A stretch of 64,000 bases of DNA. Origin: Fibrobacter succinogenes. GTDB lineage: Bacteria > Fibrobacterota > Fibrobacteria > Fibrobacterales > Fibrobacteraceae. The stretch is taken from NCBI GenBank assembly GCA_902800345.1, contig CADCDO010000001.1, forward strand, positions 103,487-167,486, given 5' to 3'. Positions 1-9,582 of the stretch are shown one piece after another (the stretch's first letter is position 1; every line of letters starts with the position of its first letter). A program made the position numbers and the translations under genes. Below the pieces are notes generated by a model. That model was not told the origin of the DNA, did no database searches, and was given only the letters and a program-made list of their open reading frames with translations.

Positions 1-2616
1 AGTCTCAGCAATTCGGTTGTTCAAATCCGCAATGGAGTTGTCAAGCGATATTTTCGTTTCGCGCATTTGCTGTTCTTTGCGGCGGGCGTCATTCGCCAAG
101 CGTTCTGCGGTTTCGCGGCGTTCACGAGCGTCTTTGCGTTCTTCGTCAACGGATTTTTCGCCAAACATTTCTCTGCGCTTTGTTTCGAAAGCAGCAAGCG
201 CATTCCGAGATTCATCGAGTTTGCGCTTTATTTCATCGAGCCTTGACTGCGCCTGTACAAGATTTTCCTTGAGTTGCGCCGCTTTCGAACGATTCTTTTC
301 CAAATCGCTTTCGACTTTTACTTTTTTGTCCTGCGCCTTTTTCCAGTAATCATTTTTCTTTTCCAGTTCGGCAAGCAGCGCATCGACATCGTCCATGCGG
401 ATATTCGAGAACCACACCGCAAAAGTCGTTTCGATTTTCTGAGAAAGTTCCTGCGCCTTGATTTGCGATTTTTGGAGACCTTGTTCGGCCACGTTCACAT
501 CACCCGTAAGCTTTGCGCGGTTCACGGCTGCATTGGTGACCTTATCCAGCAAACTATCGGCATTTTCTTTTTTCTGCAAGTATGTTGTCTTCAACGATAA
601 CAAGTTCTGCAAAACGCCACTCATCGTTTCAAAAGTTGCCGTAATTTTCCACGGTTCGAGTTTTGCATTCAAAAGATCAAGCGCAGACGATTCTGCCGCA
701 ATCTCGCCATTTTGTTTTTCCGCGAATTCACGAAGCATATCATTGAGGTTCTGCTCTTGCGATGCCAAGCCATCCAACTTGCGCTGGATTTGTTCCATTT
801 CGCCATTGATTTCACGCAATTTATTAGCAAAATCGTTCAAGCAGTCGGCACCATTTTCAATCTTCGCCGTTTCTTCGCACGAGAGATGTTCCAACGAGCC
901 GCAAACAGGGCACGGCTTACCCGGCTTTAAACTACGCCGCAGTTCCGCGACGACAACGGGAACATCTTCTTGAATAATCGTTTCTTTGTCGTTTTTCAGC
1001 GCATTTAAATTTGACTGGGCCTGTTCGCGCTCACTTGCTAAACTCGCAAGCTGATTCTGCTTCAATTCCATTTCACGCTGTAACCGCGCAGATTCCCTGT
1101 GATGACGTTCCGCATCATTCGCATAGCCGTTCATTTCGGGCAAGAGATTCACAAGATTCGCATCGGCCCGATGTTCCGCCAAATAATCCTGCAGCGCAAT
1201 CAATTCCTGTTTTTGCTGTTCACACGATGCATCAAATTTATGCAGCGCTTTTTTCTGGGATTCGAGCAATTGCGACGTCTCGGCGATGGACGCGTTTTCA
1301 GTTTTCCACTCCGCAATCTGCGATTTCAAAAGCGAGAGCAATCCATCAATCGATTCGTCTTTCTGATTGGCCGCAATATACTTTTCCACCTTTTCTAGCG
1401 AAAGTTCATTCTCGGAAATTTTCTTGCCAGTCTCGTCGATATTGGACTGAATTGAAGAAATTTCCGCAGTTGCCTTCGCAGCATCTATTTCCAGATTTTT
1501 CAACTGCGTACGGGCATTCCGAATGTCGCCATCCATCGACGAAACTTGTTCCCAAATAGATTCATTTGCGGTATATTCGGCCTTGCACTTTTCAAAAGCA
1601 GCCTGTTTTTCGCCATTTTCCTTAGCCGCATTTTCGAGATTCGATTCCGCTTCGGGGAGCTTCGCCTTGTTCGTTTCAAGTTGCGATTCCATGTCCGCAA
1701 AGTTTATACGAACCGAATTGTATTCCGCATACGACGATTCCACTTCTTGGGCGCGTATCGCACGTTCCAACTTTTCGCGATACGGTTCAAATTCCGCCTG
1801 CTCTCGTTCCGCAATTTTCAACTGATTTTTCGCCGTTTCCAGATGCGATTCAATCCCGTGCAAGTTCTCGAACCAAGCGCAAACATCACGAAAATGTTCC
1901 TCGTCATGAGCCAATTTTTCTTTTTGCGATGTCGCTTCGTCAATTTTTGCATTCAAAGCCGCAAGTTCTTCTTCGGTAAGCAAAGTCACTGCGCCAATCT
2001 TATTTTCGACATCTTCGACGGCCTTATTTGCACTCGCATACAAATCATGCACGGCAACGGCAATTTTTCGATAAATGCTGTCGCCAGTCAATTTTTCGAG
2101 GATTGCGGCACGTTCATTTTCACTGCATTTCAAGAACCTGTTGAATTCGCCCTGCGCAAGCATCATCGATTTCGTAAACTGCCCAAAGTCAAGTCCGATG
2201 ATGCGCGTCATCGTCGCTTCGATTTCCGACTGTTTCGAGAAAGACGCTTCTACAGCCTGCGAGGTTTCGTTTGTCAGCACCCAGGAATATTTTTGGAGCC
2301 TGTTCGTTTTTGCAGAGCGATGTTGGTCCCAACGTGCCGAATATACAGTTCCGCCACATTCAAAAGTCACCTTTGCAAAGCAACTCTTGGCACCATAAGT
2401 CATCACCTCGTTCGTTTCGCCCACAATGGCGCCCAAACGCGGCGTTTTCCCGTAAAGTCCAAGGCAAATCGCATCGAGAATCGACGTCTTTCCAGAGCCT
2501 GTCGGGCCCGAAATGCAGAACATGCCGCTATTCGCAAAATCCGGAGATTCAAAATCAATCGTCCATTCATTCGCCAGGGAATTGATATTGCAGAATTCAA
2601 TTTTCTTAATCTTCAT
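1..2616 (-). CDS. sbcC: SbcC nuclease-complex ATPase, 3' end beyond the window
   Basis: This is the SMC-like ATPase subunit of the SbcCD complex, which cleaves hairpins and protein-blocked DNA ends. The first 872 codons are present. The N-terminus carries the Walker A motif GPTGSGKTS near residue 37, and the zinc-hook CPVC lies at residues 569-572 between long Glu/Lys-rich coiled-coil arms. The C-terminal Walker B lobe lies off the left edge. The ATG at 2616 is preceded by GAGGGAAGG and sits 9 bases after the sbcD stop, so the two genes are surely one operon. No frameshift is visible in the part seen. Confidence 0.95.
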   Translation of the reverse strand, partial: MKIKKIEFCNINSLANEWTIDFESPDFANSGMFCISGPTGSGKTSILDAICLGLYGKTPRLGAIVGETNEVMTYGAKSCFAKVTFECGGTVYSARWDQHRSAKTNRLQKYSWVLTNETSQAVEASFSKQSEIEATMTRIIGLDFGQFTKSMMLAQGEFNRFLKCSENERAAILEKLTGDSIYRKIAVAVHDLYASANKAVEDVENKIGAVTLLTEEELAALNAKIDEATSQKEKLAHDEEHFRDVCAWFENLHGIESHLETAKNQLKIAEREQAEFEPYREKLERAIRAQEVESSYAEYNSVRINFADMESQLETNKAKLPEAESNLENAAKENGEKQAAFEKCKAEYTANESIWEQVSSMDGDIRNARTQLKNLEIDAAKATAEISSIQSNIDETGKKISENELSLEKVEKYIAANQKDESIDGLLSLLKSQIAEWKTENASIAETSQLLESQKKALHKFDASCEQQKQELIALQDYLAEHRADANLVNLLPEMNGYANDAERHHRESARLQREMELKQNQLASLASEREQAQSNLNALKNDKETIIQEDVPVVVAELRRSLKPGKPCPVCGSLEHLSCEETAKIENGADCLNDFANKLREINGEMEQIQRKLDGLASQEQNLNDMLREFAEKQNGEIAAESSALDLLNAKLEPWKITATFETMSGVLQNLLSLKTTYLQKKENADSLLDKVTNAAVNRAKLTGDVNVAEQGLQKSQIKAQELSQKIETTFAVWFSNIRMDDVDALLAELEKKNDYWKKAQDKKVKVESDLEKNRSKAAQLKENLVQAQSRLDEIKRKLDESRNALAAFETKRREMFGEKSVDEERKDARERRETAERLANDARRKEQQMRETKISLDNSIADLNNRIAET

Positions 2617-2625
2617 CCTTCCCTC

Positions 2626-3933
2626 TTATGCGTTCTCATGCGCTTTGGCGACAGCTTCGTTAAACAAACTAATAAACTTGTCGTACTGATTTTTTACAAC
2701 ATCATCATCTACGTTTTCTTGAGCATTCGATGCGATAAGCATTCTGAAATAATCTTCTTTCGTATATTGCTTTGTGGATTCCACGCAATCGTCAAAGCTA
2801 TTCGCGCCGCGTAAAATGTCACGGGAAATGCGGTGGCGCTTGACTACAAAATGCTTGCCCGACTCTTCGGCTTCGAGAGCGTCGTTCAGGCTCACAAATT
2901 TTCCCGAAGTCAATAGCAAATCCACATATGTTTCCATCGGATTTAAAAGCAATTCCGTTTCGAGATTACGCAAGCTGCGTTTGAGCGATTCGATATCGCC
3001 CTTGAACTGTTCGAATCGCACTGTCTTGGGGACTTCAATCTTTTCAACAATTGGCGCAGCACCCAGTCCCGCATCGATCGCGAGCACATAACGCTTGCAG
3101 TTGGCCTCGTCAAATCCCATCACGAACGGAGAACCGGAATAACGCACCTTCGGATTTTTCGCCACCATGGAAGTATAGTGAATATGTCCAAGCGCCACGT
3201 AATCCAGTTCGCTCGGGAACGTAGAAATATCGACATTGCCTAGTGTTCCGACAACTTCGCGAACTCCATCGTCAACAGCGTTCGCGACATTCTCAGCGGT
3301 CCCAGACTCAACACTTTCACTATCGCGGCCCGAGAGGTTCGAAGCATACAAATGTCCCGTCGCAATAATCGGAATATCCCGGTTGCCACGCAACTCGACA
3401 GCACGACGATACACATCCGCATAAAGATGTTTCAACAAATCTTCGTCGTTTGCGCCATCTTCGTCGCCGACACGATCACCGACACAGGACTTGTAAAACT
3501 GTTCCAGTTCCAGATTACGCATGAACGGCACGGCACAGCAAATGCCAATCGCCTGGCCATCACCATTTTTCAATTCGACAACAAAATCGTCTATACAGCG
3601 ATTATTGATAGAGCCCACGACCTTGATATTCAGCACTTCAAGGATTTCAGCGGGAGCATCGAGGAGCGTACCCGAATCATGATTGCCCCCGATGACGACA
3701 ACATTAGAGCATTTCGTTGTCAGTAGCGAAGCCAAGAACTTGTAGTACTGCGTCTTGGCAACATTTGACGGATTCACGACATCAAAAATATCGCCCGCAA
3801 TGACAAGGGCCTCGGCGCCGACAGTTGCGATTTCCGTTTTCAGCCATTCCAAAAAAGCACCCGTTTCACGAGTCCGGTCAATATCGTGCATCGTATTGCC
3901 AAGATGCCAGTCCGCAGTATGGATAAATTTCAT
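2626..3933 (-). CDS. sbcD: SbcD exonuclease subunit
   Basis: This is the Mre11-like metallophosphoesterase partner of SbcC, 435 residues, close to the usual family length. Metal-binding motifs are visible in order: D-W-H at residues 8-10, GDIFD near residue 48, GNHD near residue 85, and a GHIHY near residue 250. The start ATG at 3933 follows GAGGC. It lies upstream of sbcC and downstream of rmuC on the same strand, forming a DNA-end processing group. Identification is by motif order and gene pairing, and it is firm. Confidence 0.96.
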   Translation of the reverse strand: MKFIHTADWHLGNTMHDIDRTRETGAFLEWLKTEIATVGAEALVIAGDIFDVVNPSNVAKTQYYKFLASLLTTKCSNVVVIGGNHDSGTLLDAPAEILEVLNIKVVGSINNRCIDDFVVELKNGDGQAIGICCAVPFMRNLELEQFYKSCVGDRVGDEDGANDEDLLKHLYADVYRRAVELRGNRDIPIIATGHLYASNLSGRDSESVESGTAENVANAVDDGVREVVGTLGNVDISTFPSELDYVALGHIHYTSMVAKNPKVRYSGSPFVMGFDEANCKRYVLAIDAGLGAAPIVEKIEVPKTVRFEQFKGDIESLKRSLRNLETELLLNPMETYVDLLLTSGKFVSLNDALEAEESGKHFVVKRHRISRDILRGANSFDDCVESTKQYTKEDYFRMLIASNAQENVDDDVVKNQYDKFISLFNEAVAKAHENA

Positions 3934-4028
3934 TATAAAAAGCCTCTATTCAAAACAAAAATACTTTTTTAAAAATGCGGGAATCTCAAAAAGATGCATC
4001 AATCAAGAAAATTTGAGCATCAAATATT

Positions 4029-5171
4029 TCACTTCAGCTTTTCGTTTACACTCTTGGCACTTGCAATTCCAAGCTGTTTCATCGTCTCAAATCGGCTCAG
4101 AATATTGCCTTTGCCATCTTTCAACTGTCCTAGCGCATCATCATATGCATTTTGCACGGCGCCCAACTGGCGACCAACCTTGACAAAGTTATCCGTAAAA
4201 CCACAGAATTTTTCGTAAAGACCTTCTGCCGTTTTCATGATGTTCACACAATTTTCCTCCTGACGTGTATTTTGCCACGTAAGCAGAATCAGGTTCAATG
4301 CAAGCATCAAGTTCGTCGGATTGATAATGAGCACACCCTTGCGATAAGCCTTCTGGGCAATAGACGGGTCCTTGTTCACTGCCAGAATATAGCTCCCTTC
4401 ATTCGGCACGAACATCAGCACGTACGGCACCGCATGCGGCACCACCTTCGGATAATTCTTCGCCGCAAGTTCATCCACATGCTTCACAATACTCGCCAAA
4501 TTTTCCTTGCACGCCGCTTCGCGAGCATCATCATTTTCTGCTGAAACGTAATCCGTATAGGCCGTGAGCGAGACCTTGGAATCGACGATTACATTCGAAC
4601 CGTCAGAGCATTTTACGACTACATCCGGACGCAGTTCATGTCCATTTTCATCCGTATAGCTTTTTTGCACAAAATATTCCATATTTTCACGCAGCCCGCT
4701 GTCGTTCAATATGTTCGCAAGCACGACCTCGCCCCAGTCGCCCTGTACTTTGCCACGGTTCTTGAGCGCATCGGCAAGATTTTCCGCATTCATTCCGAGT
4801 TTGCGGGATTGCTCCACCATCGTCTTGATTGCGCCATTCAGTTCTGCAATATTCTTGTCGTTTCCTTCTTTAGTGCGCCCTAGCATTTCACGCATGTTGT
4901 CGAGTTCTTTAAGCAATGGTTTCGTAAACGTTTCCATGTGCTCGCGATTTTCGCCCTTAAATTCTTCACTGCGTTCCTTGAGAAGTCGTGCAGAAACCGA
5001 TTCAAACTGGGATTTCATCGCAGAAAGTTCCGCATTAAACAAAGCCTCTCGATCCGCACGAGCAGAAAGTTCCACTTTGCGGGTCATCCGATACGACACA
5101 AGAGTTCCCACCAAGACTCCGACTGCAAAACAAGCAACAGCGACCAACGCAATAAGAATAGACATTTCCAT
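4029..5171 (-). CDS. rmuC: RmuC-family DNA recombination protein
   Basis: RmuC-family protein (formerly DUF195), a predicted nuclease associated with limiting recombination at inverted repeats. An N-terminal membrane segment (about residues 4-26) is followed by a coiled coil to about residue 120. The conserved core then carries GDWGE, RPDVVV, an IVDSKV motif with the PD-(D/E)XK-like DSK, and FVPNE. A longer reading from 5204 is possible, but GAGGTGA lies just upstream of the ATG at 5171, so I start there (380 residues). It shares strand and theme with sbcDC, 95 bases upstream of sbcD. Confidence 0.93.
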   Translation of the reverse strand: MEMSILIALVAVACFAVGVLVGTLVSYRMTRKVELSARADREALFNAELSAMKSQFESVSARLLKERSEEFKGENREHMETFTKPLLKELDNMREMLGRTKEGNDKNIAELNGAIKTMVEQSRKLGMNAENLADALKNRGKVQGDWGEVVLANILNDSGLRENMEYFVQKSYTDENGHELRPDVVVKCSDGSNVIVDSKVSLTAYTDYVSAENDDAREAACKENLASIVKHVDELAAKNYPKVVPHAVPYVLMFVPNEGSYILAVNKDPSIAQKAYRKGVLIINPTNLMLALNLILLTWQNTRQEENCVNIMKTAEGLYEKFCGFTDNFVKVGRQLGAVQNAYDDALGQLKDGKGNILSRFETMKQLGIASAKSVNEKLK

Positions 5172-5365
5172 TATTTCACCTCGTTGTAAATATATAAATA
5201 GCAAATGTCTTTTTTTGACAATCTATGACTTTTACAAAGAAAAATGCATCCAATAGATTCAAACGTCCCTGGTACAAACGCTAAGATAAAAAGTACGGTT
5301 CCACCTTCGGTGGATGACAAATTCCAAGATGACAGATACGCCATCATTTTATTAACTTTATTTCA

Positions 5366-5740
5366 ATGGATTACGAATACAACGTCATCGGTTCAATTTT
5401 TTGCAATACGGACACGCTCAAGGCAACGGCGGAGTTCTCTGAATTCATATACAAAGGTTACACCTTTTCGCTCCGCAAATTTAGAGACAAAATAAGCATC
5501 GCACTTCGCGATTCCACCGGCGACAATAGCAAAGACAACAGCGACTGCAAAACCATTTCCGAATCAGACGTCACCGAGACTTGCAAAGCGCTCTCGCAAA
5601 AATACGCCTGCACCGTTTCCATGCAAAAAGGCTACGAAGTCTATGGAAACGCCAACGTCTTCAACGGCGGTTCCGATTACGAAATCATCGATGAGAAATG
5701 GTTTACCGTCGAGTTCGACAACGGCATCCAAAAATTCTAG
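5366..5740 (+). CDS. Small hypothetical protein
   Basis: A 124-residue reading frame with no domain I recognise. It is soluble, with Cys residues near 13, 61, 73 and 81 and a C-terminus rich in aromatic and acidic residues. Codon use is like the neighbouring housekeeping genes, which favours a real gene. Its stop overlaps the stop of the convergent histidine-kinase gene by 4 bases. The 190 bases upstream hold a TCCACC-TTCG-GGTGGA hairpin near 5300, of the interspersed-repeat type seen elsewhere in the window. No clear ribosome site precedes the ATG, which lowers confidence. Confidence 0.5.
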   Translation: MDYEYNVIGSIFCNTDTLKATAEFSEFIYKGYTFSLRKFRDKISIALRDSTGDNSKDNSDCKTISESDVTETCKALSQKYACTVSMQKGYEVYGNANVFNGGSDYEIIDEKWFTVEFDNGIQKF

Positions 5741-8700
5741 CGGAAATACTTCGCAAGCGTCGCGCAAAGAACATCGACATCGACAGGCTTTGCCACATGG
5801 TCGTTCATGCCCGCTTCCATAGCCATTCGCTTGTCTTCATCAAAAGCATTGGCTGTCATGGCGATGATAGGAATATTCGCAATTTCTTTATTCTTCATAG
5901 CGCGAATTTGGCGTGTCGCCTCATAACCATCTATACCCGGCATCTGGATGTCCATCAAAATTAAATCGAACGGAGCCGACGAATACTTGAGTTTTTCAAC
6001 AGCAAGGTCTCCTGACTCCATCGCAGTCACCTCGATACCGCGATCTTCCAAAATTTCTGTAGAAATTTCTCGATTGAGTTCATTATCCTCGACGAGCATG
6101 ACCTTACGACCCGTAAAATCAAATTTCTTCTGTTTTATTTCTAACGAATTCAAGTTCGTAAACTTCTCTAACGATTCATCGCAGAATTTCAGAAGAAGAT
6201 GCCGCAAATCAGACGGGAATAACGGTTTAGCATAAAAAGCCGTCACGCCAGCTTCCAAAGCCTCTTTCTCAATATCAATCCAGTCATACGAAGTCAGTAC
6301 AATGATAGGCACATGCGGTCCAACAATCTTACGGATTTTTCGAGAAAGCTGGATACCATTCATTTCAGGCATATTCCAGTCTATAACGAACAAGCGATAA
6401 GGATTCTCGCTGATGACCGAACGTTTCAAATATTCAAGAGCCGCCTCACCCGACAGGCACCAATCAGGACAAAGTCCATGCTTTTTAAATATGTCCGAAA
6501 CAGACTCGCAAACACTGAGCACATCATCAACAATCAAACAACGCATCCCATTGAATTTTTCGATGCCCGCAAACAAATCCGTTTCTTCGTGAAGCTTGAA
6601 CTTAAACGTCATAAGGACTTCCGTCCCAACATTTTCCTCGCTTTTGATATCAATGGTGCCGCCCATCATATCGACGATATTTTTCGTAATCGACATTCCA
6701 AGTCCAGTCCCCTGAATACCGCTGACCGTCGAAGAATTGACACGGGTGAACGGATCGAAAATCTGCAAAAGAAAATCTTCGCTCATACCAATTCCATTGT
6801 CTTTCACAAGGAACTCGAAAACCGCGTACCCCGTCTCCGCAGGAACTTCCTTTATATTGAACAATACACTTCCTTTTTGCGGAGTGTACTTGATGGCATT
6901 GGAAACAACATTCAGCAGGACTTGATTCAAGCGCAGTTTATCGCACAAAATCAATTCATTACGAACATTTTCCAGTTCAATTATAAAATTCTGCTGACGG
7001 GAACGCACATCCGAAAGGACTAGCCCCTTTAACATATGAATGATATCCGAAAGTTTCTCGGGGCGCTCGCAAATATTCATCTTGCCCGATTCAATGCGAC
7101 TCATGTCAAGGACGTCATTGATAAGCGAAAGCAAGTGTTCCGAAGACTGCTTTATCTTACCTAGGTAATCAGCAACCTGTTCCTTATTATTGATATGATT
7201 TGCAGCCAGTCCCGTAAATCCGATAATGGCATTCATCGGCGTACGAATATCGTGGCTCATGTTGTTGAGGAACGTTGTCTTGGCACGGCTTGCGGAATTG
7301 GCCATCTGGAGAGCTTGTTCCAAAGCTTCCTTGTCCTGCTTTTGTTTGCGCATTTCTTCATCAACGCAACGGAATCCGGCAACAATTTGAACGGGATTCG
7401 TCGCCGTCAACAAAAATTTGATTTGCCAATATTCAATCCGTCCAAATAATTTTGCCCTAAAATTCACATAATAAGCATTCTTACTTTTCAAATTATCAAG
7501 GATAACTTCCCTGCGCGTTTGTTCATAAAAATAATTGCGGTCATCCTTAAAAACAAACTTTTCTTTAATAATACTCAATCGATGGTGGAATTCATGTATA
7601 TCAGGCCAATCTGGTATAATGCGGGGGAACACATCCGTGCACCGATAAACATTTTCATGCATTGAGACAGTATCGATATAGCACACCAAATCAAAGTCTT
7701 CTGCAAGTCCTTGAATCACCGCCTGCTGTTGCAGTTCCTTGCGGAGTAAATCTTCTTTATCTGCAAAACCAAGCGCTACGAACTTCGGATTAGACGAATC
7801 CCCCACCTTCACGAACTTCATTTCGCAATAGCGATTGAGGAAGTTCACGTACATGGTATTAAAACTTTTACGATTGACCAACTGTTCGCGGATATTTTTA
7901 ATAGAGCCCGCCTGCAGCATGCGTTCCCTATAAATATCACTGACAAACTTTTCAACATAAACAGAATAAGCCGATGAATACTTGACATTCCGTTTGAACG
8001 TTTCACCAAACGCATTCGCCGTAGCCTTGTTCATGGAGTATGGCGTAATTTCTTCTGTATCGAGATTGATGTAATAGACCGACGTATATTCGGCAGAAAG
8101 CGCTTCGATAATCGAAAGGTTGCGTTCCAGTTCTTTTTTCTGGAGAGAGAGTTCTTCGCTCAAGCTGAGTTTTTCGGATTGGTCTTTATCCACCGAAGTA
8201 CTTGTCATGACAAGCGTGGTAGGGACTCCATCGGCTCTATCCAAAACGCTAAAAACCGACCGACACCAAAAATACGGGTTTTGCGCATCACGGTGTTTAT
8301 AAATAAATTCACGATGATCTTCATCGGCAAGAAGTTCTTTCAAGTAGTCGATATTGCCTAACTTTTTCCACTGTTCGGAAAAATCCTCATGGACTGCATC
8401 CAAGGCATCATTAAACGCAGTCGTAAACTTGACGACCGTCTTATATTCATCGCCCTTATAAAATGGCGACTTACGAACAGCTTGAATCGTATCTTCTTCA
8501 AGATTGATGAGATAAATACTGGCAAATTCATCGCGAATTTTTTCGTTAATTTTCTTGTCTATGATTTCCGTATTTTTATTGACAAAACCTACCAAGAATT
8601 CATTTTCGTCACCAATATCAAACCGCATCACGCGAACTTCGAACCAACGGGCATACCCAAGAGCTATATCACGGAACAAATAACGGAAATTATGTTCACG

Positions 8701-9411
8701 CGATAATCGATCTAGGATGTTGTCTATATTAAGGCCTTCCAATATTATTTTGCGGTCAGCCGGATGGATAATATTCATGGCCACAAAGCCGCGGTTTACA
8801 TCAAGCTTTCCGCTCATCGGAAAAAGGCCCTTGAGTTCTTCTTTGCAATAAAGGGTCCTGAATGTACTCTTCGTTGGATTGAAGACAAATACGGATTCCA
8901 CCTGCTCGCCAAATTTCATGACGATGCTTTCGTTCAAGTGGCGTTCCAGTTCATAGCGTTGCTTGTTGCGGATGTCCTTATCCACATTGCGCAATCGCAT
9001 GACAAATCCCTTCAATCTATTTTCTTCATCGCGGTCGGCAAAGAAACTCATCTGGTAATAAGTTTCCATTCCATCGACCAGGCACCTAAAGGGCACTGCA
9101 TACGGTGAACTATTTTCAAGATTTTCTATAATAGTTTCACGACGGGTGCTTTTATAAAAAAAATCGCGATCGCTTTCACAGACCAAATTATTGCAAATAA
9201 GATTTAAACGTCTGTGGAGATTACGTTCGTGCTTCAATTCGGGAACATGCGTCACCAAGAAATCGCTTGCACGGAAAATTTCAACGTCTTTGTCCTCTGG
9301 ATTTTGGGTAAGCTCAACATAACAGACGCAATCGAATTCGTCTGCAAGGGATTCTATAATGGCATTGCTTTTTTCAATCCGACCTTGCCGGTCTGCACTA
9401 TTTTTTTTCAT
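5737..9411 (-). CDS. Orphan hybrid histidine kinase with two receiver domains
   Basis: A cytoplasmic-looking sensor kinase of 1224 residues with no evident membrane segment. The first 690 residues contain four related sensor units, each opening with a motif like LADEF-D-VCYV / LSAEY-TSVYYI and probably PAS-like. They are followed by the HisKA phosphoacceptor His720 (SHDIRTPMN), an ATPase domain with an N box near 839 and GTGLG near 902, receiver 1 (phosphoacceptor Asp1011), and receiver 2 (Asp1154). There is no HPt or output domain and no regulator gene beside it, so phosphate must pass to a partner encoded elsewhere. A TTG start at 9450 is possible, but the ATG at 9411 after GGGGTAAG is preferred. 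Confidence 0.93.
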   Translation of the reverse strand: MKKNSADRQGRIEKSNAIIESLADEFDCVCYVELTQNPEDKDVEIFRASDFLVTHVPELKHERNLHRRLNLICNNLVCESDRDFFYKSTRRETIIENLENSSPYAVPFRCLVDGMETYYQMSFFADRDEENRLKGFVMRLRNVDKDIRNKQRYELERHLNESIVMKFGEQVESVFVFNPTKSTFRTLYCKEELKGLFPMSGKLDVNRGFVAMNIIHPADRKIILEGLNIDNILDRLSREHNFRYLFRDIALGYARWFEVRVMRFDIGDENEFLVGFVNKNTEIIDKKINEKIRDEFASIYLINLEEDTIQAVRKSPFYKGDEYKTVVKFTTAFNDALDAVHEDFSEQWKKLGNIDYLKELLADEDHREFIYKHRDAQNPYFWCRSVFSVLDRADGVPTTLVMTSTSVDKDQSEKLSLSEELSLQKKELERNLSIIEALSAEYTSVYYINLDTEEITPYSMNKATANAFGETFKRNVKYSSAYSVYVEKFVSDIYRERMLQAGSIKNIREQLVNRKSFNTMYVNFLNRYCEMKFVKVGDSSNPKFVALGFADKEDLLRKELQQQAVIQGLAEDFDLVCYIDTVSMHENVYRCTDVFPRIIPDWPDIHEFHHRLSIIKEKFVFKDDRNYFYEQTRREVILDNLKSKNAYYVNFRAKLFGRIEYWQIKFLLTATNPVQIVAGFRCVDEEMRKQKQDKEALEQALQMANSASRAKTTFLNNMSHDIRTPMNAIIGFTGLAANHINNKEQVADYLGKIKQSSEHLLSLINDVLDMSRIESGKMNICERPEKLSDIIHMLKGLVLSDVRSRQQNFIIELENVRNELILCDKLRLNQVLLNVVSNAIKYTPQKGSVLFNIKEVPAETGYAVFEFLVKDNGIGMSEDFLLQIFDPFTRVNSSTVSGIQGTGLGMSITKNIVDMMGGTIDIKSEENVGTEVLMTFKFKLHEETDLFAGIEKFNGMRCLIVDDVLSVCESVSDIFKKHGLCPDWCLSGEAALEYLKRSVISENPYRLFVIDWNMPEMNGIQLSRKIRKIVGPHVPIIVLTSYDWIDIEKEALEAGVTAFYAKPLFPSDLRHLLLKFCDESLEKFTNLNSLEIKQKKFDFTGRKVMLVEDNELNREISTEILEDRGIEVTAMESGDLAVEKLKYSSAPFDLILMDIQMPGIDGYEATRQIRAMKNKEIANIPIIAMTANAFDEDKRMAMEAGMNDHVAKPVDVDVLCATLAKYFR

Positions 9412-9582
9412 TCTTACCCCGTCCTTCATTAATATACGAAAAATAACCAAAAAGTAAGCATGGACCTGTCAAAGAAGCGATAAACATCACACAAGCATCA
9501 TCGATTTCGGAAAATGGCAAAAAACCTGATTTTTCAAGTGACAACGCACAAATTTGACAGTAACGAAAGATATATTGTAACC

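Noticed and set aside
9554..9576. TTGACA followed by TATATT before recC
   Set aside because: Only 11 bases separate the boxes, too close for a sigma-70 promoter. The TATATT may still serve alone, but I cannot support a promoter call.
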